This document shows, piece after piece, positions 25,745 through 37,905 of a stretch of DNA of 64,000 nt (positions are counted from its first letter, which is position 1; each line of letters opens with the position of its first letter). The notes beneath the pieces were generated by a model. The model was given only the letters and a program-made list of their open reading frames with translations. It had not been told where the DNA came from and did not search any database. Origin of the DNA: Dryococelus australis. Its lineage: Eukaryota; Arthropoda; Insecta; Phasmatodea; Phasmatidae. The stretch covers positions 66,411,760-66,475,759 of the forward strand of contig CM057005.1 in NCBI GenBank assembly GCA_029891345.1. The letters run 5' to 3'. The translations under genes and the position numbers were made by a program.

Positions 25745-26660
25745 TGTCAATGCGTTGTATTCGTGTTCACTCAGTTTAATAATATTTTGCGTAAGGACTA
25801 TTTCTCACGAGGCATTAGCAACACACCGATATTCTCCCTGTTTTTCCACATAAATTATAAACTAAATAATTTATAGGTAGAATATAAAAATAAATAATTT
25901 GAACCAAAAATAAGATAATTTAATGTTAAAGAAGGTATAAAATGCTTGTGATATGTAACATATTTAGTAAACAACCAAAGATGTCATAAGCAGGATTTAC
26001 AACAACCAGTCACATCCGTCAGTCATACAACTTTAAATCACGTGACCAACAGCCAATCAAGGGTTGCCATTAATTCTATTCGTCCGTCCGTCAAAACCTT
26101 GGCGAGCTTTCATTTTTGACGGACGAACGGATGAAATTACAGTCTTCTAAACTTGCACGTTTTGTTACTCGTTCAGCCCAAGTTCTTTACAAGGCTGTGT
26201 AGTGTATGCAGTGTTTTGTTTTGGCTGTCTTTTGTTTTCATGTGTAACTGTAAAGAAAAATTTAGTTACATTTTCTTGAAGATTAATTGATAATTACGTT
26301 TGCAAACATGAGTTCCCTTTCTCCAATAGCAAAAGTAAAAAAATCATGGTTTATATGCTATTTAACATATTTTAAAAAATTTATTTTCGGAATGTACATG
26401 TATGTGCATTTTAGGTACTTAAAAACACAATACCGCCAAACATTTTCACTTTTTATGGACAATTTGTTCCTATTTGTAAAAAATTTTGTTTTGAATAGTT
26501 TGCAGCAATGAACTTACAACAGATGTACAATTTGGTTGTAAATCGCTCAGTTGGGAGACGGACAAATGTGTGACGGATGGACGCAACGGGCTTTGTAAAT
26601 CCTGCCATACACGAGATGATTTTTCAAAGATTAGATTCAAAAAGTACGAAGAAACCATGA
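25745..26660 (-). mobile_element. MITE family 2 (reverse), split by a 616-base insertion
   Basis: The parts 25745-25989 and 26606-26660 together match the reverse of family 2 ('cactcagtttaataatattt', 'aggcattagcaacaca', 'gtaaacaacc', then 'ttttcaaagattagattc' and 'gaagaaacca'). The break falls at the position of 'catcatacatggtg' in the sister copy at 23455. Confidence 0.65.
25990..26605. mobile_element. TIR element with GCAGGATTTACAA ends
   Basis: Exact 13-base inverted ends, GCAGGATTTACAA and TTGTAAATCCTGC, enclose 616 bases. A subterminal GTCCGTC/GACGGA motif occurs several times in both orientations. A short CATA on each side (25984-25989 region and 26606-26609) is the probable target duplication. 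No transposase frame is present. Confidence 0.75.
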
Positions 26661-26872
26661 ACAGCATATACAGCAGCTCTCCGCTACAGGCCTTTCACGG
26701 TTAGGCTTACCTGATACTCAAGGTAGAAACCGGGAACAGCATATACAATGCACTCGAAGCTCTCTGCTGTATGCCTTTCATGGTTAGGCATTACCTGATA
26801 ATCAGGGTAGAAACCATGAACAGCATATACAGTGTACAGCTGTACACTTTTCATGGTTAGGGTTACCTTATA
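26655..26872. repeat. Tandem repeat of about 75-85 bases ending at the gap
   Basis: 'gaacagcatatacag' recurs at about 26657, 26733 and 26818, each time followed by 'ttcatggttaggc(a)ttacctgata' type sequence. Three units are visible and the array runs into the Ns. Confidence 0.85.
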
Positions 26873-26972
26873 NNNNNNNNNNNNNNNNNNNNNNNNNNNN
26901 NNNNNNNNNNNNNNNNNNNNNNNNNNNNNNNNNNNNNNNNNNNNNNNNNNNNNNNNNNNNNNNNNNNNNNNN
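26873..26972. other. Assembly gap of 100 N
   Basis: Exactly 100 Ns, so the true length is probably unknown. The gap interrupts the tandem repeat at 26655-26872. Open frames drawn across it are meaningless. Confidence 0.99.
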
Positions 26973-28641
26973 CATCTAAGAAAAAGGTCCCATAGTTTTC
27001 GAACAATCACATGTGAAAATCACGATTTTGCTGTTTTAGGAACCACACAGGTGTGTATCTTAACTCATTCATGTTTTAAAAACTGTCACATACTGCTACT
27101 ACAAGATTTCTCAATCTCTCATAGAAACATTGCATTAATTTTTTAATGTAGAATACAAGGGTGTTTAAAATATATTTGGTATCATCGTGTCTGATTTTTG
27201 TAAACTAATATTGCGACTCTCATGGTTCGTCAACCCCCCTCCCCAGTCCTACATGAAAGTGAACGTAATAACTTAGGCATCGGGAGAGCCAGCCGCGTAT
27301 TTAAAAAACTCATCACTGCATCCATCAAAGTACTTAGGATGTTTGAAAATAACCGTTACAGTTGATCCCGGTTAATCCTGCCAGTTCAGCCATCCTGAAA
27401 ATTCTATATATCTGGTGGTCATGTGCCAAAATATCCATTGATAAATTTTTAAACTCTTCCTCTTAAAAATAAAATACAACATGCCTTCTTCCCGTAATTT
27501 TTAAGGCAATCCAAAATATGGTACAAAGGTAATTCAATTGTAGAGTTTAACACACGGACAACGGGAACTAGAATTTATGTAAAATGGCATTAATTTCCAT
27601 ATGTCAGTAGAGTTAAATACTGCTGATAAATCAACCTGACGTTCAAAAAATACCTCAGCCTTTGTACACTCATGTTTTCAACCGCTGTTGGATCCATTGA
27701 TGTGTTTCCAAGTATGCGGCAGGCGAGTTCAGCCTTGGATAATGCAGTTCGGGATACGGGATGGAGAGATGTGATGTAAATGCAATGCACATTTGAATGA
27801 CAACTCACACATGATTGTGACCAGCACCTTCCAGAAGAATTGGGGATTGTCTCAGCTTTTTATAATCCTCTCCATAATGGGCTAGATCATCTCTGAGCAT
27901 CATGCAAGTGCAGAATAATCCAGAAAGGATTAGCGGGGATATAAATACAGCCCGTTATCCCGCCAAAGGATTTTTTGAAAATGCGTGGATGACAGGGTAT
28001 GGCGATTGTCTCTGTGGATTCCTTCAAGGTATTGGACATGGAAAAAATTGGTTGTTTTTAATTTTTGCAGTATACTGTTCAAATTGTAGACATTGTGTAT
28101 GACTACTGTTTCCTCAGATCATATATTTTTTTAGAGTGCTTGGTTTTTTGCAAAATGACATAAAATTTTACTTTCTTCGTAATCTACAAATAAAACAAAC
28201 CAAACAATTTTCAGAAAATTTAACAAGGGCAACTGAATCTTGTCGTAATTCATTTTAAGGTAAGTTAATCAAAAGTTACTTTACAAAATTTCTGGGGGCG
28301 ACAAATAAAAAATATGCAATAATTTCCTTACTTTCACCAAATTTTTTAACACTTAAGAGAACTACGCTCGAACTACGCTCAAGTGCAGCTTGAGAAAATC
28401 TATTTTGAAAATTTCTTTGACCTTGAAAAACAAACTAGCATTTTCATGTAGTCGTTTTCCTGCCTGTGTTAAACCAGGTTTTGCAAGAACACTACATCTT
28501 AGCAACAATAGTTCTTCTGGCTAAAGATTCTTTTATGTTACAAATACTCAAAAGGGCAGGTTTTATTGTAAAACATTTTGTACAAATAAAGACATTTCAT
28601 TGGGACAAAACCAACTTAGCTCCCTAGTAGCTGATGACCAG

Positions 28642-29151
28642 TCAATAATGAGCGTTGTAGAGCACAGTGGGCATGTCGGTCGTCATGTTGGCCACTAGGA
28701 AGGTGATGAGTGGTAACCCAGACACCAATAGAACCGGTGTTCCTGCAGTCATGGACTCATCTAACTCACTTCTAACTTGTCTTGATTGTTTATAAACATG
28801 CAAAGACTTCAAAGTTTTGAACATGATAAACATTTCTTTGTACACTTCTATAGACGTCTTAAGGTAGCTCTTGACATATTCTTTGAGCGTGAATGATCTT
28901 GTTTCTGTACGTAAGTTAGTTTTCACTATTTTTACATTAAAATTGTGATTTTTACAGGTAACTATGCGAAAATATGCTTGAATTAATTTTTTCTCAGAGG
29001 AAAGTGTATTCACTGAATGTCTAAAAGCTGAACAGTTATGTGGTACTAATATAAAATAAGCACATGTTTTCATGAGCAATGCCCTCAAGCGACTATGATC
29101 ATTGGCAGGGCAGAGACAGCCTGTGTGCCCAACACAATTATAGGGAGTCAT
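28642..29151 (-). other. Longest open frame in the window (169 codons), inside a repeat
   Basis: I do not recognise this product. The central part (about residues 75-115, KTNLRTETRSFTLKEYVKSY onward) has a related translation on the minus strand at 43240-43446 (KTSLHIEMRSFTLKEDIESY). The surrounding DNA at 28130-28250 also resembles 43020-43160. The pair is therefore a dispersed element, and the frame may be a remnant of its coding sequence. There is no signal peptide, convincing domain or codon-composition signal like that of the sushi exons. It lies in an intron, antisense to the host gene. A chance frame in repeated DNA is the main alternative. Confidence 0.3.
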
Positions 29152-31890
29152 TGAGGTGGTCCTGGTCGAGAGCTCCTTTATCTCGTATCGACCTTAGTCA
29201 CCGGAGCGTGTATGGGAGGAGTTAACGAGAGATTGATTCGACTGGTATACTCTGATTGAAACAGAGTATTGAGCTGTATAATTTTGTTACTAGGGTTTAC
29301 TTCAATTTTTTATGTAAGTAATGTAATTAGATAGTGAGTAGCGGTTTATTATTTTCACTGAAGATTGTAACATGAGTAATTCTACACTGTGAGAGACATT
29401 ACAGTATAGATTTTTGTACTATTATAAATCAGTTAGCATATTTTATTTAAACCTCAATCCATTCAGGAACCTGGCCTTTTCAGAATTCTTTTTTTTTTTT
29501 ATTTGTGAAAAGATTGGTTTATTGCATTCGTGTGTTCCGAAATCAGTAAAGTTGTGATTTTACACGTGATTATGCTAAAAATGTGAAGCATGCCCGATGA
29601 ATTAACATGAAATGTGCAGAAACAGAATAGTGTTGAGTTTAAATATAAAATTTTCTATTTTTTGCTTTCCAGTATCCGTAAAGTGGTAATAGTTTTGCTA
29701 AACTTTAATTTAATATGCTCCATTATAATGCATAATTAAGAATTATTTTGTACTTATAACATCCTACATGATGTTAGCAAAAGCTATTTATTGTGCCACT
29801 TTTTGTACGTTTTGATTTTAGTCCAGTCAGTTGTTTGGCGTAGTCTTTTGCTCCGGACTGTATATTCCAAACCACCCTGGCAACTGGACTGTTTAATCAC
29901 TAGAAACCCGAGAAATTTGTGAGTGCAATGACGTGTAGGCTAGACTTTACAGTCTTATACACACTCATGCAGATATCAACTGGTTGATTGTTGTAGTAAA
30001 AGGCGGTGGTTGGGTGCACAATTTAATGCATGTTTGTTATTGGTTCATTTATCTCCAGGTGGTGTCAAACATCACGTCGATAAATTATAAAAGTAACATG
30101 AATGTACAAGTGTGCGAAATCAATCTTGTCTAAATATGAACCCGCAAAATTCTCTGGTCTCTAGTATTCCCACATCCCAGTCTCACTTCACTTGGGTGCG
30201 AATGTGGAGACTTTGTCATGGTTACTGAACCCACTAGATTCCTCATGTGGCTGTGAGCACTATGGGTTATGTGGTAAAGGCACTTTGAGCTCAGCACATC
30301 TAATCTGTATCATGTGGTCATGTGGTTTGGAGCTCAATTTAATGTTTGAGGCTCTTTCCTTATGCCGTGCTACATGAATCCCAAACGTTGTCAACTTCAA
30401 TCCACTCAGAGTTGACGACATGTAAATGTAGATTCACACATTAGCAGATCACGCTGCGATCAGACAACCTGAGCTGAGCGTATTATAGTAACTCCGATTC
30501 ACACCTCACCAGAATTTCTGCATTACCTCTGGGTGCCTATAGTTTGGTTTGGTTTGCCCATCAGCTGCCAGAAAGAGAGTTTTCATTCCTTTTCAAATTA
30601 GCTGCGCTATGAGGATGTTAAGGTAATCCACTAATGCTTTTCATAATTTAGTTTATATTTGTATATATTTTTTCCTTTGCATATAGCAAAGATCGTCTTT
30701 CACATTATTTGAACGCCTTAACTTAAAAAACATTATTTTTGATGGCAGCCAATCTGGTCATCTTGAACACCGCGCAATGAATTGTGGGTAATATCGTCAT
30801 TGCCTGCACGGATAAAGTTGATGTTGGCTAAACTTTTTGCACGCAAACAATGCAAACAATGCAGATAAGGCGGAAGTGGCGAGAAGCTCTCTGATTAGCT
30901 TTTAGTGTTATCTACTCTGTTGGGCATGATCGACAGATGTGTGAATCCACATTTTCTTAAAAACAGGGTGAGAGTGCGTATGTGTGTGAGCGAGAGGGAG
31001 AAATGGGTATTCGTATTGGCGGCTGGTAATTTTTTGCAAGGTTTTGTTGTTAATTGCTTGATGCTGTGCACAGCGTGGAAACAAATAAACAGCGTGAAGT
31101 TAGTGAATACTGAAAGTTTAGCTATAGCGAGCGGCGGGGCGCCCTCTACACAGGCAGCCTGCACATTTGCATATTAGACCCTATATACAGTACATACGTG
31201 TATCAGAGAAAGTTTACAGAATACATAAACAGAACGAGAAAATGAATCAGGATGACTTTAAGTTAGTCTACAGTTCACAGAAACGTAGCAATCTGTAACC
31301 AAAGAAAAAAATCTTTTCTGTTGAAAATTAACTATATTTGTTCTATAATATATACACCTCATTTTGTATATTTTTACAGTGTTTAATACTGGATAAATAG
31401 TACTGCCAAATGATGCGTACATGTTTATTATGAATAACAAAATAATATTAACAAAACATAATAATAGTAATAATAACCACTGAAATCCATGTCCTTGCTT
31501 CCATGCAAATCACAATGGTTATGTAAATTAAGGTTATCAAACCAAACACCTGATTCCTATTGACTAAGAGTATTCACAGACACGGAAAAGTTGGGAGTTG
31601 GCCAACTTTCTTACGTTCTTCCGTACATATATACGCATACTCCCCATTGGATATTGAACACAGTGTTAATACCCGTGTCCCGTGAAACCTATCAGCATCT
31701 TTTTAACTATAGTGGGTCTTAGCATTGAATATAAGGAATAATACAGAAGAAACAAAATCATAAAAAAAAAAAACTTTTCATTTTTACACTAGGTCCATGA
31801 CCTGACGTAAAGGCAGAGATACAGTATATTTGCTTGTGTTTGCTTGTGGTAACAGTGCGGTAAGCCGAATAACTTAACCCCATCCTTATA

Positions 31891-32557
31891 AAGCCTCTAT
31901 CACACTTTCAAATAGACCCATCAAACTTCTTTAAACAAAGTTGTTCAAAAGTAAGTTGGAATGCTGTGAAGTCACATAAATGTCATAAATACAGACATAT
32001 TTATCAACAAAAGGTCTGGTGAGCTCCAAGTTATTCAGTAAAAATGTTGTATATTGGACCAGTCATAAACTCTCTTGGATGTTTGACGAGTTCAGCCAAT
32101 CAGAATCGTGCATTTCAAAAAGCGGTCATTTTTGACTTAACCAAACTTGAAAATGGTGATTAGTAACTAGGAACTAAGGTAAATTAGTTTTTAGGAGACA
32201 ATTAACGTAATATTGGTCAGAACATGAATACTGTTGGAAATTTAGTTAAAAAATATATATTAAAAAAAACCAACGGCAATAAATTTACAAAGCAGATAGA
32301 ATAGCTTTAGTGAATAAATTTATCATTTCCTACGATGAGCCGCGTAGAAACACAATAGCAGTATCCCTCTTTCAAAATAATGCATTAAATAGAAATTAAA
32401 ATACATTAGTTAAATAAAACATTTTTGACAGTGTGATAAATTTTCAAGCATGTTCAAAACCAATTTTGTTTGACGGAAAAATTTTATGCCCGCATTTTGT
32501 CTTCAAACGTTATCACATATGGTTGAAGTAAAAAATTATCTGTCAACAACAGGGACT
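31891..32557 (+). mobile_element. TIR element, family 3 (related to 39952-40605)
   Basis: It starts AAGCCTCTATCACACTTTCAAA and ends ...CTGTCAACAACAGGGACT, imperfectly mirrored. The interior 'ttggaccagtcataaactct' and 'cagccaatcagaatcgtgca' aligns with 40110-40170. Confidence 0.65.
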
Positions 32558-33277
32558 CAAGAGGATCAACCACATTTGTGAGAGAGGAAAACGGCGCTAT
32601 CAATACCTCGAAAAACACGGGTAATAAATGCTTTCAGGTTTGTTCCATCTCTGGTATTTTTTGTAACACGGGTGGGGTGTTTTAAAAAACGCTACTTCAA
32701 GGTTAGTTATGTAACATGCAGTAAAAGCTGAACAAAGGTAGTGTGGCTTTGGAGCAAGTAGAATGTAAATAGTGTGTTATGTTTACAAACATTTCCTGTT
32801 TGCAAAATGGCGGATGAACGCAGACAAAAGTCAATATCTTATCCATAAAAACACTGCTTATATCCATACTTCCATAAAAAAAAACTTTGTCTAAAGAATT
32901 ATATCCACATATGTTCAAAAAGGCAGTAATATTTGTAAACTAACTTTTTAAATTTAAAATAGGATTTTATCACCTGTAATTTGTACTTCACCATCTGCGG
33001 CTGTAACTAGAAAGTGCACATTGTCTTTACACTTTGTTACTTGCCGAAATAATCTGTTTAAAAGTTTTACTCTGGATAAAAGCCCAGTATATTCTGCAGT
33101 TTCGTCATTCTTTGGCGTGTCGTGATACTGTGACTCTAGCTTAGAATATTTCCCCATTATGTTATCAGACAGCCTAAGAGTAAAGTTAACTCGCAGAGTA
33201 ACATTTTGGAGCAGTGCCCAGTGGTTTTAGCGGCTAAAGTGTAAATGTGAACTAGGGAGACAGTCAGGTGTATAGTA

Positions 33278-33643
33278 CAGGCTGTTCATGGTAAACTGAG
33301 CACTTTTGGAAGCCCTGCATAAGATCTACTTGTATGCACATTGTGTATTCATCCACCAATGTGAAATTAATGTTGATATGGGCCTGATCGCTTTATTCAT
33401 GCATCGGTAAAGTGAAACTGTGAAATTATTATAAATGTAAATTTCATAATTTCTACACTTGTGTGCATTAAAAACTGCAGGACGAAAAACAAAAATATGT
33501 AATTTTAATCTAACCGTAAGAGATGAAATAAATGTCCTTCCATCGTTACCAACTTTACCAGAAGTGTGCTAGTCATTGTCGGTAAAATACATGCAGGCAG
33601 AGCCAGTGAAATTTTTCAAAGGTTGATTTCAAAAATGCTCAAC
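33278..33643 (-). mobile_element. TA-flanked MITE, family 1 (reverse), before exon 33736
   Basis: Ends CAGGCTGTTCATGGTAAACTG and (reversed) GTTGAGCATTTTTGAAATC, flanked by TA (33276-33277, 33644-33645). It reads as the reverse of the family interior. It ends about 92 bases upstream of the acceptor. Confidence 0.75.
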
Positions 33644-33735
33644 TAATCGCTAGCGGATGGCCTATGCCGTGCAAGCACACGGGCAGACCTTGCAAGCAGT
33701 GTCCAGTTGCCAGAAGGGTGTGTGCCACTAAGCAG

Positions 33736-33918
33736 ACACACTGTTGACGCCCACACAGTAGAGAAGCCGCCGACGATCCTGTTCCGGCACCAGCTCGGAC
33801 CCATAGCGCAAAGCAACGACGGCCGGCTCATCGTCTACCCGGGCACCATCCTGCATATGGAGTGCCTCTGGATACGGCGCTTTGGCTCGCCTAAGTGGGT
33901 CGTCAGCCACAATTACAG
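33736..33918 (+). CDS. Internal exon: N-terminal half of the Ig-like domain
   Basis: The 183-base exon lies between a 'taagcag' acceptor and a 'gtaata' donor. One base completes the AG left by the previous exon (Arg), and it ends with AG left over. It encodes 60 codons: a proline-rich approach (VEKPPTILFRHQLGPIAQSN), then the first Ig strands with Cys43 (LHMEC) and the core Trp54 (GSPKW) eleven residues later. The partner cysteine is on the exon at 37906. The acceptor is a NAGNAG (aagcag). Using the first AG would start the exon at 33733 and add one Ser without changing frame. Neighbouring phases agree on both sides. The 'VYPGT.LH.EC' pattern is, as I recall, typical of Ig/sushi proteins of the Hikaru genki group. 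Confidence 0.88.
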
Positions 33919-34240
33919 GTAATAAATAATAATAAATGGGTATGAATTCACTAGTGTCAGTCTGTGACAGGTTTGCCTGAAGTTCATGGTCGACACCACC
34001 TCACTTCCATACCTAACCTTTTGGTGAGTCTTGATGGGCATCCCAAGTTTTTGTGCCTTCTGCTATGAAGCATTCCTCGAACAGTCACCGATCCAAGTAC
34101 TGACTCCAGCATACCATGTTGAACCATGTCGATTAGAAGACCAACACGGTACCATGGCGGTATGGCCATGTGGCATCACAACTACAGGTGCAGCGCATAC
34201 CCTCTACTCCGTGTACTCACCTGCTTCCTCTTTGCCAATA

Positions 34241-34475
34241 CCTAGTCAGGGGTCAGAGTACTCGCCTCCCACCTAGGCGAACCGGTTTTTATTCCCGGCT
34301 GGGTCGCTCCCCAGATTTTCACACGTGGGAATTGTGTTGGACGATACCGCTGGTCAAGGGGTTTTCTTGGTAATCTCCCATCACCCCGTGCATTCCAGCG
34401 TGCTCCATACTCGCCTTGCTTCACCCTCATTGGCTTTCAAGATCTCGTAATGAAGAGCCGCCCAAATCTTTTCAC
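34241..34475 (+). mobile_element. tRNA-related SINE, copy 3
   Basis: The head 'cctcccacctaggcgaaccg' and 'tttattcccggctgggtcgc' is followed by the body 'acgtgggaattgtg', 'ttccagcgtgctccatactc', 'ggctttcaagatctcg', 'gagccgcccaaatcttttcac'. Same strand as the gene. Confidence 0.85.
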
Positions 34476-35044
34476 AGAATTCTTAACAAAAAGTAGGCCC
34501 CTCATCTGAGTTACATTTCTTAAGGATCACTAACATGTTAAATAATTTTACCCATTTGTATGTTATGTTTTTAATTTAACATTAAACTCTGCAATTTAGG
34601 TAAAGATAATTAATATCTTTTTTCTAATTTTTTTATTTGAAACAGTTAGCCTACCTTTAAAACTGATACACTGAGAAGGAATTTCTCTAACATTGATTGT
34701 CCATTTAAACTTTATGATTGCAGGCTTGCTAGGCAGAGCCCTTAAACAGAAGAAGAGGGGAAATGAGAAGGGGTCATTGTCACCTTAGATTTACGGATAT
34801 TCCTGCATAACTTAATTTATAGATTCAATATTTACATAACCAAGCTTGTCAGGGCACAAAAAACATTTTAACAGTTAGGTTTTTCTTCTTCTTCGTCGAA
34901 ATCCAACTTCTTTTTCCTAAGTGATTCTTTCACATCTATGACTGTAATCAAAGGTTCCCTCTTTGTTTAATAATTTCTGTCTGTGGGAAAATATTAATAT
35001 ATCTGAAACTGCAGAAATTTAAGTTAAAAAGAATTTGGGTGCAG

Positions 35045-35375
35045 TTCATTCCCAGTTTCTTCCCACTTTTCGAACTAAACCTTTGTAAAATCACCCCACG
35101 TATCATATGTTTGGTTGTTATCCTGAATATTTTACGTATTACGAGCATTTTATACTTGTGTTAATATAAAAGTACCTTACATTTGTTTAAATTAAATTTT
35201 ATGTGCATTATATATAAATTGTTATATTACATAAATAATTAATATGAATGAAAACAGAGAGGACAAATGCGTGTTGGTAATACCTGGTAAGAAATAGTTC
35301 TCATGCAAAACATTATTACACTGAATGTGCTCAAATGCTATAATTTTCTAGACTTGGTCAAGGTTATTTCTGTTG
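35045..35375 (+). mobile_element. MITE family 2, 3' truncated
   Basis: It starts GTTCATTCCCAGTTTCTTCCC and continues with the family interior, including the intact 'gtgttggtaatacctggtaag' site. The right end is lost after about 35375. A detached family-2 terminus ('gttggaagtaactgtaaatg') occurs at about 36798-36833. Confidence 0.6.
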
Positions 35376-36014
35376 CAGGCTGAAAAGATCTGTGATAAAA
35401 GTTTGGCAAAGGAAAAACTTTTGCTACTAGGTAAGCGCTAGTTTCCCATGTGTGCCAGATTTTCTCTATTTTTTGCGTTAAGAACAGGATAATTTGAATA
35501 ATCATATATTAAATATAATATAATTTAATAACTTAGTGAAATCTTTCTATTTTATTATTTATGCATCTCAAAATTGTAATTAAAAGTCGCCTCCTTGGAA
35601 CAGCAGCGCACCATGCGGCGAAAATTTTCCCTGCCAAACTCTCCCACAAAAAATCATGCTTTGTTCCTAACCTGATTAGAATAAACCTTAACTCGGTTAA
35701 GCTTTTTAAGTACAAAGGGGTAGAATCTTCTGGAAGTAGAATCTAGTAATGGGGCAAACTAATTATTTTGTACCATCAATTAATCAATTCTTCACACTTA
35801 GCATAATCTATTAGTTTATTATCAATCAATTACTTGATTATCAATTGATTATAAAATGTAATATACTGAATAATTTCATTGAATAGAGTTTTGGAAATAA
35901 AGTTCAACAGGAATACACAGTACGCATATTCGCACATCTGTTGTTTAATGTTTACTGTTACACAAAATAACAAATAATCATGGTAAACTGAAAAATGTAA
36001 GCTACATCTGAATA

Positions 36015-36449
36015 AAGGCTGTTCACGATAAAGTGAGCACTATTGAAATCAACCTTAGAAAAAAATCACTGCTCCTACCTACTTATATTTTAACGGGCGC
36101 ACTGATTGACATGTACTCAGTAAAGTTGGTAACAATGGAGTGGAAAGTAGTTCCATATCTTCACGTCGAATAGAAATTGTTGGGTGGCCGTTTGTGGTAA
36201 CTTAAATTATTTCCATCGCTTTCGGGTTTTTTTTTTTTTTTTTTTAATGCATCGAAGTGTAGAAATTAGCAGATTTTTTAAATGTTTACTTTTCTTATGA
36301 TTTTACAGTTTCATTGGACCGACGCATGGATAAAGTTATGAGGCCATTGCCAGTGTTAATTTTACATAAGGCGGAAAAAAACACACAATGTGCATACAAG
36401 TAGATCTTAAGCAGGGTTTTCAAAAGTGCACATTTTACCGTGAACAGCC
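36015..36449 (+). mobile_element. TA-flanked MITE, family 1 (best full copy)
   Basis: The ends AAGGCTGTTCACGATAAAGTGAG and ...CATTTTACCGTGAACAGCC lie between TA dinucleotides (36013-36014, 36450-36451). The inverted repeat is about 33 bases. The 435-base element has no coding frame and serves as the reference for the interrupted copies. Confidence 0.85.
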
Positions 36450-37509
36450 TATAACATATTTTTACATATGCTGGAGCAACTCCATGAGACTTTTCTTCAC
36501 AAATAATAATCCCAAAAACATTAAACAAATATTTAACAAGGGAAGTGAATGAAACATGTAAACGTAAAGAATGAATTAAGTTACTGTTTTAAGTGCACAA
36601 GAAATATCAGAACTCAAAGAGTATAACTGTCTTCATTCCAAAATTATTTTACAAATATTAACTTAATGGTGACAATTATTTTTTTATAATTGATTATGGT
36701 TTTGATTATCAAAATCATCTAGGATTACTAACAATTATTGAAATATAATTGATTATCAATATTCATTATCCCCATCACTTGTAAGAATAATAACAGAGCT
36801 TCAGAGTAGTTGGAAGTAACTGTAAATGGACTATAATTGGTCTTGTATGCCACATCTAGCTTTGATTTTTAAAGCCTGATCATAAAGTTTGAGTTTTTGT
36901 ATTTGTAAAAAAAAGTCTGTTGTATCCATTAGTCACATAGTGGCAGACGGAGATCAGTAGAGGTTGGACAATGCTGTCGGCTACTCGTGTCTCTAGGAGG
37001 TGCTCAATATGCAGTAACTATGTGTTATGTGTAAGACAATAACAAACAGTCAAAATGGAAAGAATACAACACCCATAAGCAGTCGCCCGTCCGTCTGTCC
37101 GTCACATGATCTTCAACCAATCGCAGGGCAACTTTTTTTCTAACCATACATCCATCAAATATTTACCAAACTGTAACTTCCACTGGACAGAGGGATGAGC
37201 CACCACCTTCTGACAACATTCCTTAGATGTGCATACGCACTTTGAAATAAAATGCAAGGCGGTGGATCTGTGTTTGTTTATCTTTGGTGGTAAATTCAGA
37301 AATTAAAAATTGTAAGAGAAAAAAATCTGTGTAAATTTTTATCACATGTAAAAAATTATTTCCCCAAAATATTCCTCTCTTAAAAATCTATTTCCAATCA
37401 AAACATATCTTGAGTTAAGAAAGCTCACAATATTAAGTTGTGACACCGAAATTTTGCCGTACAGAAGGCTTGTGGACAACAGATTGTTGTGAATTGCTTT
37501 CAACTGACA

Positions 37510-37750
37510 AGGCTGTGATAGCTGAGCAGGTAGCCTGCTTACCTCCCACCAAGGCGAACCGGATTCAATCCCCGGCCGGGTCGCCATATTTTCGCAAGTG
37601 GGAATTGTGCCAGACGATGCCATTGGTCTACGTGTTTTCTAGGGGATCTCCCGTTTCCCCCACCCTTTCATTCCGGCATTGCTCCATACCTCAATCTCCT
37701 CATCAGCTCTCGAGACCTTACTGTTAAGTCGTCCAGATCTCTTCACTCAC
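37510..37750 (+). mobile_element. tRNA-related SINE, copy 4, exact target duplication
   Basis: The 14-base GCTTTCAACTGACA occurs at 37496-37509 and again at 37751-37764. Between them lie a tRNA-like head ('tgatagctgagcaggtagc', 'ccggattcaatccccggccg') and the full family body. The exact duplication suggests this is one of the younger copies. It ends about 155 bases upstream of the next exon. Confidence 0.92.
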
Positions 37751-37767
37751 GCTTTCAACTGACAGAC

Positions 37768-37858
37768 GAAAACACAGGCAGATGACTGGACGGATGGATG
37801 GTGGATGGAGGATGGAGGGACAAGGGATGGGCGGACGGACGACTGACTGACGGATGAC
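37768..37858. repeat. GACGGATG/GGAC-rich minisatellite before an acceptor
   Basis: Degenerate 4- and 8-base units (gacggatggatgg, ggatggaggatgg, ggcggacggacgact) fill about 90 bases. They end about 45 bases before the 3' splice site at 37905. Confidence 0.75.
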
Positions 37859-37905
37859 TGTGAATCAGGCTTTAATGGACAATGAGATGGCGTGTGTGTG
37901 CACAG

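Larger units (their letters stand above)
24180..33735 (+). other. Intron of 9.6 kb
   Basis: It runs from the gtactg donor to the cag acceptor at 33733-33735. Besides the listed repeats it contains the 100-N gap and a GTGGTGTGGT short repeat at 24599-24620. The stretches 26973-28100 and 29160-31890 show only AT-rich sequence with no recognised gene. Confidence 0.8.
33919..37905 (+). other. Intron of 4.0 kb
   Basis: It splits the Ig domain. It contains two SINEs, a family-1 MITE, part of a family-2 MITE and a GACGGATG-rich minisatellite next to the acceptor. The rest shows nothing recognisable. Confidence 0.85.

Noticed and set aside
26655-26872. CRISPR-like spaced repeats
   Set aside because: Unequal spacing, similar 'spacers' and a eukaryotic intron context; a simple tandem repeat.
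26684-27146. Frames of more than 100 codons across 26873-26972
   Set aside because: They are translated through 100 Ns and have no meaning.
33707-33735. Upstream extension of the Ig exon to an ATG-like start at 33707
   Set aside because: Splice phase from the previous exon fits the acceptor at 33735 (or 33732) exactly, so the upstream codons are intron.
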